DNA of 64,000 nucleotides, from NCBI RefSeq assembly GCF_011801145.1, contig NZ_CP046172.1:6386001-6450000 (forward strand). The letters are read 5' to 3'. Positions 40,199 to 46,592 of this stretch are shown here, in pieces. The DNA comes from Nocardia arthritidis (GTDB lineage: Bacteria > Actinomycetota > Actinomycetes > Mycobacteriales > Mycobacteriaceae). Numbering within the stretch: the first letter of the stretch is position 1; every line of letters begins with the position of its first letter. Position numbers and translations under genes: made by a program. Below the pieces are notes generated by a model, which was not told where the DNA came from, did no database searches, and saw nothing but the letters and a program-made list of their open reading frames with translations.

Positions 40199-40430
40199 TC
40201 ACGGTGTGCAGGATGGGGTGGTCTCGATACTCCCGATATACGCGAGCGCTCCGATCGCCCCGGTGAGAAAGTCGTACAGTGCGGCGAGATCGCTGGTGGC
40301 GACCGCCACCAGCAGATTGGACGGTTCGGTGGTCGCAGCGACGAACCGTAGCTGCGGTTGCTCGCAGAGAATACGAGCGATCCGCTCCAGCGCCCCCGGA
40401 TTCACGCCGCGCTCGAAACCTGGATCCCAG
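40199..40430 (-). pseudogene. C-terminal remnant of an Lrp/AsnC regulator
   Basis: The minus strand encodes GALERIARILCEQPQLRFVAATTEPSNLLVAVATSDLAALYDFLTGAIGALAYIGSIETTPS. This follows the AsnC ligand-binding domain pattern: a helix, HPxVRFAAATTGPSNLL, then DLxALYxFL, IGALxxIxxVETTP. The N-terminal HTH is missing, and upstream the frame runs into the GMC remnant on the other strand. The C-terminus lacks the usual basic LK ending. A decayed copy of a gene with an AsnC fold. Confidence 0.6.
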
Positions 40431-40455
40431 AGTGCGGCGGCAGCGAATGGCACCC

Positions 40456-40629
40456 GCCGGGAGCTGTCGCATGAGTACCGATCCGGCGGCCGTTGTCGAC
40501 TCGAGCACCATGCAGGTCAACGGAATTCGAGGACTGCACGTCGGGGACGCCTCGGTGATGCCCGCAGGCCAAAGCCGCCACCACCATGATCGCCGAACGC
40601 ACGGCCCGCCTGATGCACAAGGCGAGCTG
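40456..40629 (+). pseudogene. C-terminal remnant of a GMC oxidoreductase, copy 2
   Basis: GGG-AGC onwards encodes SCRMSTDPAAVVDSSTM, then VNGIRGLHVGDASVMP, the strongly conserved GMC C-terminus. An 8-bp deletion relative to copy 1 then shifts the frame; in the shifted frame TTMMIAERTARLMHKAS and a TGA complete the domain. No FAD-binding domain precedes it. It is the twin of 30925-31106 and abuts the AsnC remnant. Confidence 0.75.
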
Positions 40630-40643
40630 ACCCGTGCGAGTGG

Positions 40644-40740
40644 TCAGCGACTGAACTTGGCGATCGCCGCCGCGGTGACGGGCGTGAAGAGGTTGATCAG
40701 GTTGCCATCGGGATCGCGGAGCGAATATCGCCGCCAACGC
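40644..40740 (-). pseudogene. C-terminal remnant of a VOC/glyoxalase protein
   Basis: Reading leftwards from 40740 the frame gives WRRYSLRDPDGNLINLFTPV then a short helix and TGA at 40644. DPDGNLINLF is the characteristic last strand of glyoxalase/bleomycin-resistance (VOC) proteins. Nothing upstream resembles the first VOC module. It is 14 bp past the GMC copy 2 stop and abuts the SDR remnant. Confidence 0.6.
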
Positions 40741-40996
40741 ACGCGGCATTCCGGAGGGCGTGGATCGAGAGCAGGTGCGCCGGAACTGGGACCGGGTTGC
40801 GATGACACAGCCGCAGACCGCCGCGCGCGTAATTCTGCGTGGCGTGCAACGCAATCGCCCACGGGTGCTGATCGGCGCGGACGCCCGCGGGTGGGCGGCG
40901 CTGCCGTGGCTGCTCGGCCCGCGCTACCAGGATCTGGTGGTGCCGCTGTACCGGCTGGGTCGCCGCTCCGCGGCCCGGGCCGGAATCAGGATCTAA
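40740..40996 (+). pseudogene. C-terminal remnant of a short-chain dehydrogenase
   Basis: From 40740 the plus strand encodes GIPEGVDREQVRRNWDRVAMTQPQTAARVILRGVQRNRPRVLIGADARG, ending with AGIRI and TAA at 40996. This is the SDR C-terminus (substrate-binding helix, then VLIGADA). It resembles the intact SDR at 49368-50249, which ends ADTAARAILAGVERGRAQVLIGADAWL. The N-terminal Rossmann fold is missing. Confidence 0.65.
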
Positions 40997-41127
40997 CCCC
41001 GTGGATCAGACTGAACGTGCGACCCGCCACGGCTGATATCGCGTCAGTACAGCCACACATCGGACAGCAGGATCTTCTCGATGAGGCGTTCGAAACAGGT
41101 TTGAACACCCCGGGCGCGCTGGACGCC

Positions 41128-41739
41128 TCAGCGCATGACCGGTAGTACGGCGGCATTCGATCGCCCGGTCGCGGATTCGATGAACGCGACCGGATCGGGG
41201 ACCGCCGAGAGGATTTCGGCGGTTCTGCTCAGCGCCGACGCCGGGACCGGGTCACCGCCGACGGCATCGAGCAGATCGAGCAGGTGCACGGTCGCTTCGA
41301 CCAGGAAGTATTGGGTCAACGCCCCGAAACTGACGGTGCCTAGCTGTGAAATAGGATGGGCCACACCGGTATTCGGATCGAGGCCGCGAAGCTCCGCGAT
41401 CAACTTCGGTGCGTTGTCGGTGAAGTGCGCGACGAGCCTTTCCGGACCGACCGCGGACGCCTGCCTCGCCGCTTCCGCGGTGATATCGGCATTCGCCCGT
41501 GCGTACCCGCCCGGCATGTTGTAGATGCGCAGGATCTGCGCCGCACTGGTCACGGCCGGTGACTCCACCCGGGAGCTCCGCAGAAGTTCGGCTCCGCGCT
41601 CATCCGGCACGATATGCGCCACCAGATCCCGCACCATCCAGCCGGGCAACCGCGTAGGCGCCGCCCACTCCTGCGTGGTCAGCAGGCCGAGCCGGTCACT
41701 CCACGCCTCGAAGATCTCTTGCAGCACAGCGCCATCCAT
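41128..41739 (-). CDS. DinB/maleylpyruvate-isomerase-like (TIGR03083-type) protein
   Basis: A 203-residue protein. MDGAVLQEIFEAWSDRLGLLTTQEW then APTRLPGWMVRDLVAHIVPDE is the N-terminal start of the mycothiol-dependent maleylpyruvate isomerase family, with the metal-ligand His in DLVAHI. FGALTQYFLVEATVHLLDLLDAVG supplies the second His-type ligand region, followed by the C-terminal helix pair. These are actinobacterial proteins that use mycothiol or serve as regulators of small-molecule transfer; the role here is unknown. ATG at 41739 is used; upstream in-frame ATGs (41826, 41970) add unrelated sequence. Confidence 0.7.
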   Translation of the reverse strand: MDGAVLQEIFEAWSDRLGLLTTQEWAAPTRLPGWMVRDLVAHIVPDERGAELLRSSRVESPAVTSAAQILRIYNMPGGYARANADITAEAARQASAVGPERLVAHFTDNAPKLIAELRGLDPNTGVAHPISQLGTVSFGALTQYFLVEATVHLLDLLDAVGGDPVPASALSRTAEILSAVPDPVAFIESATGRSNAAVLPVMR

Positions 41740-42075
41740 GTCAACCCACTTCGCTCGAAGGTGAGCACGCTCCACAACCGCCGCGAGCTCATATCGAGAC
41801 TCCCCCACCTCGGGGTGAGCGGACATCGCCTCATTGGTGTGATTCGATTTCACTTGGCGCAGTGCACAATTAGGCCTCCGGGATCGCACGTCTCCTCGAA
41901 TACCCACCTGCGCAACCCGGTACGCCGAGCCGGGCGTCCATCGCCGCACCGACGCCTCGGCCGAGAGCATGTTCTAGAGGCCCGGCTCGCGGCGATCACC
42001 CTGATCGTGCGATGGACAACTCACACCGGCAGAACCGACTCTTGACCCGATGTCGGCCCCTTGGAATGAGTTTCA

Positions 42076-42541
42076 ATGTCCACATACAGCTATACAGTGA
42101 CCGCGCACTCGCGGGCGAACCCGCACGCCGTCTTCCTGGCGCTCATCACCGCGGCCACCTGGCCCCGGTGGTCACCGATCGATACGGTGGCGATCGGAGG
42201 GCGGCGGCGATCCCGAGGGTCGGCAGGAGGTCGGCCACACCAGGATCTTCCACACCGGCCGCGCCGTCTCCCGGGAAACCATCGACGAACTGGTCACCGA
42301 CCGGCGGTTCGCCTACCGGAACAGGAGCGGTCCGTTCCGGTACTACCGAGGCATTGTCGAGCTCGCACCGAACGCACAGGGCGGCACCGATATCACCTGG
42401 TCCGGCAGGTTCGCACCGAAACTGCCGTTCTCCGGGCGGTTCTGGCGTTGGTATCTGACGCGATACATGCGGCGCATGGCCGATGGCCTCGCCCACTACG
42501 CAGCCGATTCCCAGCTGCGCAACGGGTCCGAGAAACACTGA
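42076..42541 (+). pseudogene. SRPBCC (polyketide cyclase/START-like) gene with a single-base frameshift
   Basis: The frame from ATG 42076 encodes MSTYSYTVTAHSRANPHAVFLALITAATWPRWSPIDTV, the usual SRPBCC first strand and helix. Around 42196-42205 one extra G (in GATCGGAGGG) shifts the frame. The following frame continues GGGDPEGRQEVGHTRIFHTGR, then AYRNRSGPFRYYRGIVELAPN and ends in GSEKH with TGA at 42541. Joining them restores one 154-residue SRPBCC protein. A true mutation or sequencing error cannot be told apart here. It lies 10 bp before the cupin gene. Confidence 0.7.
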
Positions 42542-42551
42542 GGAATAGACA

Positions 42552-43220
42552 ATGCACAACGCGACATTCGGCCCCGCGCACTGGACCCCCGCCACCCGAA
42601 ACGGCGAGCCGGTGCCCGATGTCTGGACGAAGGAATTGCTGCGCCGCGACCACGGCGACTCGTTCACATTGCTCCGCCTCGGTTTCGGCGCGAAGTTCGA
42701 GCTGTCCGGCTCCGCGAACGACCGGCTGCTGGTGCTGGACGGCGAATTCACCGCCGCCGACCGCGAGCAGACCTACCGCCGCGGTGCGTATTGCGCCGGA
42801 GGAGCCGACGTGCTGTCCGGCCACGCCGGATGCCTGGCCCTCGTGCTGACCGGCGACCGCCTCGGCGCGCCCGCGGCGGATGTGTTCAGCCCGGACGGTT
42901 GGCTGGAATCCGGTCCCGGCCAATGGTTCCGGCTGCTGCTCGATGTCACCTTCGACGAGCACTTCGACGAGCGCGTCATCGGCCTGTCCTACTTCGAGCC
43001 GTGTTCGACCGCACCCCGCCACCCGCACCGCACCGCACACCGAATCCTGTTCCTCGACGGCGAGGCCGACGACGAGCTGGTATTCCCGGACGGAACCCGC
43101 CGAACCGCCCACCGGATGCGCGGCGACTTCGTCGACTACCCGTACCCGATCCAACACCAGACTTTCAGCGGCACCGGTTGCACGATTCTCTTCGCGCACG
43201 AACCCATCTCGACCACGTGA
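42552..43220 (+). CDS. Cupin-domain protein
   Basis: A 222-residue protein with two cupin-like halves. The first half has LLRLGFGAKFELSGSANDRLLVLDGEF, where GxxF..S...D..LVLDGEF follows the cupin motif-1 pattern, and the second half begins HPHRTAHRILFLDGEADDELVFPDGT and ends PYPIQHQTFSGTGCTILFAH. ATG at 42552 is preceded by GAGGAA. ChrR-like or dioxygenase-like cupins share this form; no substrate is deducible. It probably belonged with the SRPBCC gene immediately upstream. Confidence 0.6.
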   Translation: MHNATFGPAHWTPATRNGEPVPDVWTKELLRRDHGDSFTLLRLGFGAKFELSGSANDRLLVLDGEFTAADREQTYRRGAYCAGGADVLSGHAGCLALVLTGDRLGAPAADVFSPDGWLESGPGQWFRLLLDVTFDEHFDERVIGLSYFEPCSTAPRHPHRTAHRILFLDGEADDELVFPDGTRRTAHRMRGDFVDYPYPIQHQTFSGTGCTILFAHEPISTT

Positions 43221-43256
43221 CATCGTCGGCCGTGCGCTCGGCTGGGTCCCGAGCCC

Positions 43257-43276
43257 GTACCACAGCGTGGTACAAT
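43257..43276 (+). promoter_or_regulatory. Autoregulatory operator and -10 of the toxin-antitoxin pair
   Basis: GTACCAC-AGC-GTGGTAC (43257-43273) is a perfect 7-bp inverted repeat. It overlaps a good -10, TACAAT (43271-43276), whose start point would fall at about 43283, the A of the antitoxin ATG. No ribosome site lies before that ATG, so the mRNA looks leaderless. Such a palindrome over the -10 is where Phd-type antitoxins bind in other systems. Confidence 0.6.
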
Positions 43277-43282
43277 GTACCT

Positions 43283-43576
43283 ATGACTGCCTCTGGAATG
43301 TCACAGCCCACCGAGGTCAGCGTGCGCCAGTTCGTCAACGACTCCGGCGCCGTTACCCGCGGCCTGCGGGACGGCAAGCAATACATACTCACCATCAACG
43401 GTGAGCCGCTGGCCGAAGTGACACCCATCCGCAGACACCGCTTCGTGCCCACCAGCCAAGCCCAGGCAATGTTCGCCAACGCCCCGACACTCGACTACGC
43501 CGAACTACGACACGACTTGGACGCGGTCGTCACCGACGAACTCTCCGACGACCCGCTCGAAGGAACCGGCCTGTGA
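43283..43576 (+). CDS. Phd/YefM-type antitoxin
   Basis: A 97-residue protein. Residues 10-65 match the Phd/YefM antitoxin fold: EVSVRQFVNDSGAVTRGLRDGKQYILTINGEPLAEVTPI (helix, then TxNGxPxAxVxPI). The C-terminal tail (VPTSQAQAMFANAPTLDYAELRHDLDAVV) is the toxin-binding region, typically disordered until bound. It precedes the PIN toxin with a 4-nt overlap (stop at 43574-43576, GTG at 43573), standard for type II pairs. The ATG at 43283 has no Shine-Dalgarno; leaderless initiation is probable. Confidence 0.8.
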   Translation: MTASGMSQPTEVSVRQFVNDSGAVTRGLRDGKQYILTINGEPLAEVTPIRRHRFVPTSQAQAMFANAPTLDYAELRHDLDAVVTDELSDDPLEGTGL

Positions 43577-44001
43577 GCCGCCGCGCCAGGGGCGTGCTCG
43601 ACACCGGCATCATCGCTGCCTTCTCGTTGTTCGAACCGGCCGAGCTGCCCATCGAATCCGCCATCACCGCAGTCACTTTGGGCGAACTGTCACGTGGACC
43701 GTACGCTACCGACGATCCGATCAAACGCGCTCGCCGGATCGCCGTGCTCCAACACGCCGAAGCGACATTCGGCGACGCACTCCCCTACGACAGCGAAGCA
43801 GCGCGGATCTTCGGACTCATTTGCGCCTCGGTGTATGCGATCGGCCGACAACCACGACGTCGGACGGCCGACCTCATGATCGCCGCCACTGCCACGCGAA
43901 ATGGGCTGCCGCTGTACACAACCAACCCGAAGGACTTCGCGGGGCTCGATGCGCTCGTGACCATCGTTGCGGTCACTCGCCCTGATGGCGCAAGCGGCTG
44001 A
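43573..44001 (+). CDS. PIN-domain ribonuclease toxin (VapC-like)
   Basis: A 142-residue PIN-domain protein. The acidic centre is complete: D10 in GVLDTGII, E38 in VTLGELSRG, D100 in TADLMIAATA and D121 in TTNPKDFAG. The last two fall in the usual fourth strand and loop. VapC toxins cleave tRNA or rRNA; the target here is unknown. It starts on a GTG overlapping the antitoxin stop and lies in a pair with it; a VapB is replaced by a Phd-type antitoxin, a known combination. Confidence 0.8.
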   Translation: MSRRARGVLDTGIIAAFSLFEPAELPIESAITAVTLGELSRGPYATDDPIKRARRIAVLQHAEATFGDALPYDSEAARIFGLICASVYAIGRQPRRRTADLMIAATATRNGLPLYTTNPKDFAGLDALVTIVAVTRPDGASG

Positions 44002-44100
44002 ACGGACAAGTCGACCCCACCGAGAACAGGCTCGGCGTACTCGCGCGGATGGCGGTTCGGGCGAAAGATACGTCGCCAGTGAATCTTTGGCCGGTTCCGC

Positions 44101-45624
44101 TCAGATGCGGTCGTATAGTTCGGCCGGGCCCAGCCATCGGGTCAGTGCGGCAGTCAGCGCGTGGTGATCGACGGGTTCGGTCGCGGGATGGACCCAGGCG
44201 ACATGACCGTCGGGTCTGATGAAAGCGGCGTCTACGGCGGGGATTTCGCCGAATACGGGTACGCGCCAATGGCTGCCCGGTCTGGCGGGCGCGAGCCGCG
44301 CGGCAATGTAGTGCACCCGATTCGCCCACGGAATCGCCATATCCCGCAACCCATCGGCGCCGAGGTCGATCAGGAGCGGGCGGGCCGGGTGCAGCAGGCT
44401 GAACAGGTCCGTGTCACCCCGATCGGTGGTGAGGGTCAGATTGGGCATGCGCCGTCCGAGAAGAGGATGCGCATCGCCGAGTGGATAGCGCACATCCAGC
44501 CCGCTGAGCAGCCCGCTCAGCCGCAGGCAGATCGCCGGTTCGGCGAGCATATCCGCCACCACGGCCCGCAACGCGTCCATCTGTGCACCGGGTTTGATCA
44601 GTCCCGTCTGCGCCTTGGTCACCTGAAGCACGGTGGCGGCTATCGGATGACGTTCCTCGTGGTAGGTGTCGAGCAGTGCGTCGGGGGCGCTGCCGTCGAG
44701 TACCGCGCCCAGTTTCCACCCGAGGTTCACCGCATCCTGTATTCCGAGGTTCAATCCCTGTCCACCGATCGGCGAATGGATGTGGGCGGCATCGCCCGCG
44801 AGGAATACCCGGCCCCGCCGATAGTGCGCGGCCTGCCGGAACCCATCGGAAAAGCGAGACAGCCACCGCGCTTCGCGCAGGCCGTGATCGGTGCCGAGAC
44901 CGTCGATCATGACCGCGCGCAATTCGTCGAGGGTGACCGGCGCGGTGCGATCGGCGGGCGGCGTCGTGCGCATCAGGCTCACGCGATACCACCCCGATTC
45001 GGCCCGGGAGATCTGGTAGGTGCCGATGCGTTCATTGCGGCCGAATACGCCCGCGCGGTCGGGCGGGGAGTCGAGGTGCACATCGCCCACCAGCCAGTGC
45101 CCGACCGGTTCATCGCCGGGAAACGGTATGACACAAAGCTTTCGGACCGCACTGTGCCCGCCGTCGCAACCGACCAGATAGTCGGCGCGCAGTGCCGCAT
45201 GGCCGTCAAGGGATACCGTCACGCCCGTATCGTCCTGGTGCAGACCGGTCACGGCGGTGGACCACAGGAACCGGGCGCCGGCTTCGGCGGCGCGGGCCGC
45301 GAGGATCCGTTCGGTCTCGTGCTGCGGCAGGATCAGCGCGGCGGGCCAGTCCGGATCGAGTTGGTGCGGGGCCATCGGGATGCCGGAGAACAGCACCCCG
45401 GGCAGCGCCCGGCCGCGGCCGAGGAATTCGCCGGCCAATCCCCGCTGGGTGAAGATCTCCATACTTCGGGCATTGATACCCGGTGCGCGCGATTCGCCGA
45501 CCGTGCCCGCCTGACGCTGCTCGACCACGACGACATCAATGCCGGCGAGCCGCAGTTCGGCGGCCAGCATGAGCCCGGTCGGCCCCGCGCCCGCGACGAC
45601 GACTTGGGCTAGGTTATTGTTCAT
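44101..45624 (-). CDS. FAD-dependent aromatic monooxygenase (PheA/TfdB type)
   Basis: A 507-residue group A flavin hydroxylase. The N-terminus QVVVAGAGPTGLMLAAELRLAGIDVVVVEQR is the FAD-binding GxGxxG fold. GRVFLAGDAAHIHSPIGGQGLNLGIQDAVNL carries the second FAD motif, and a thioredoxin-like C-terminal domain (ERPLLIDLGADG region) is typical of the phenol/polyketide hydroxylase group. It hydroxylates an aromatic or tetracycline-like substrate; rifampicin-like antibiotics are known targets in relatives. Its ATG is covered by a palindromic operator, and it diverges from a MarR gene at 45670. Confidence 0.85.
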   Translation of the reverse strand: MNNNLAQVVVAGAGPTGLMLAAELRLAGIDVVVVEQRQAGTVGESRAPGINARSMEIFTQRGLAGEFLGRGRALPGVLFSGIPMAPHQLDPDWPAALILPQHETERILAARAAEAGARFLWSTAVTGLHQDDTGVTVSLDGHAALRADYLVGCDGGHSAVRKLCVIPFPGDEPVGHWLVGDVHLDSPPDRAGVFGRNERIGTYQISRAESGWYRVSLMRTTPPADRTAPVTLDELRAVMIDGLGTDHGLREARWLSRFSDGFRQAAHYRRGRVFLAGDAAHIHSPIGGQGLNLGIQDAVNLGWKLGAVLDGSAPDALLDTYHEERHPIAATVLQVTKAQTGLIKPGAQMDALRAVVADMLAEPAICLRLSGLLSGLDVRYPLGDAHPLLGRRMPNLTLTTDRGDTDLFSLLHPARPLLIDLGADGLRDMAIPWANRVHYIAARLAPARPGSHWRVPVFGEIPAVDAAFIRPDGHVAWVHPATEPVDHHALTAALTRWLGPAELYDRI

Positions 45625-45657
45625 AGGATCCTATGTAACTATAGATAGGATCCTATG
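45622..45657. promoter_or_regulatory. Two palindromic operator copies between the monooxygenase and the MarR gene
   Basis: CATAGGATCCTATG (45622-45635) and GATAGGATCCTATG (45644-45657) share the 12-bp palindrome ATAGGATCCTAT. Their centres are 22 bp apart, about two helical turns. The first copy overlaps the monooxygenase start codon (45624-45622); the second lies just before the MarR ribosome site. Both promoters should be repressed together and relieved by a ligand; this is inference from symmetry and position. Confidence 0.75.
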
Positions 45658-45669
45658 TAAAGGAGGAAT

Positions 45670-46128
45670 ATGGATACCGCACCCATACCGGGCGTGGTCC
45701 GGCTGATCAACCGCGCCGCACGCGCCCTGGCGCGCGACGGGGATGCCGCCCTCAAACCCTTCGGTATGCGCTATGCCCAGGTCCCCGTGCTCGCGCTGCT
45801 GCGCGCGGGCGCCGAGCCGACCCAGAAGGAGTTGGTCGAGGCCACCGGGATCGAACAATCCTCCATGGCCCAGCTTTTGACGCGGATGGAGCGGGACGGG
45901 CTGATTCGCCGGGTCCCGAATCCGCGCGATGCGCGCAGTCAGACGATCGCCCTGGCCGCCGAAACCGCCGAACGGGTCACCACGGCCCGTCGGCAACTCG
46001 ACGACCTCAACGAACGAGCCGTCGCCGGATTCACTCCCGAGGAGATCCGACTTCTCGAACAACTGCTGATCCGGCTCAACGACAACCTCGACAAACAGAA
46101 CGCGGGGTCGGGCAACTCCACTCGCTGA
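45670..46128 (+). CDS. MarR-family transcriptional regulator
   Basis: A 152-residue MarR protein. Helices GVVRLINRAARALARDGDAAL and AQVPVLALLRAGAEPTQKELVEATGIEQSSMAQLLTRMERDGLI give the winged HTH; the wing reads RRVPNPRDARSQTIALAAETAERV, the D.R S(..)L signature. A C-terminal dimer helix (LLEQLLIRLNDNLDK) follows. RBS AAAGGAGG sits 4 nt before the ATG. It probably binds the two TAGGATCCTA palindromes and controls itself and the divergent flavin monooxygenase. Confidence 0.9.
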   Translation: MDTAPIPGVVRLINRAARALARDGDAALKPFGMRYAQVPVLALLRAGAEPTQKELVEATGIEQSSMAQLLTRMERDGLIRRVPNPRDARSQTIALAAETAERVTTARRQLDDLNERAVAGFTPEEIRLLEQLLIRLNDNLDKQNAGSGNSTR

Positions 46129-46190
46129 TCCGGCCGTCGGTGCGGGCGCAGAATTCGGTGCGCCGCAACGTCCTTGGCGCACAGGCGATC

Positions 46191-46430
46191 TCACTCAGCA
46201 GGCGGCTCCCGCTCATCGAATCGGCGGACTTCGACGAGTTCGAGGCCGAGCGATTCGAATGTCGCGAGTACGCCGTACAGCGCGGCCTGGTCGGTCAGCT
46301 CACCCGTCAGCACGGTATCCCCGTCGACCGCGCACGCGGTGAGCGCGGGGAAGGCGGAGCGGATCGTCGGTCCCAGGTGGCCGCGTACGCGAATCCGGTA
46401 GTGCCGAGGTCCGCAGTGCATATTGGTCAT
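46191..46430 (-). CDS. Conserved small protein of unknown function
   Basis: A 79-residue protein. It has a Tyr/Arg-rich strand (RHYRIRVRGHLGPTIRSAFPAL), the acidic loop ACAVDGDTVLTGELTDQAALYGVLATFESLGLELVEVRR, then a short charged tail. Close matches of this form (GHLG....FPEL....GDTVLxG.L.DQAAL.GVL..LE.LGLELLEVRR) are familiar as stand-alone proteins near regulators in actinomycetes; no function is known. AGGTGG lies 5 nt before the ATG. It is 163 bp from the LuxR gene on the same strand. Confidence 0.7.
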   Translation of the reverse strand: MTNMHCGPRHYRIRVRGHLGPTIRSAFPALTACAVDGDTVLTGELTDQAALYGVLATFESLGLELVEVRRFDEREPPAE

Positions 46431-46592
46431 CCATCCACCTAATGTCCGACGGGCGTGCCCAGCGTTGTCACGCGCGAGACCACGCCGTCCCGCGCTCGCT
46501 GCCGCAAGCGTCCGTCCCGTCGGGATGAGCTGTCCATCGCCCGATCCGGGTGAGGGTGCGAACGGTCCACCGCCGCTGCGGAATTCGAACGG

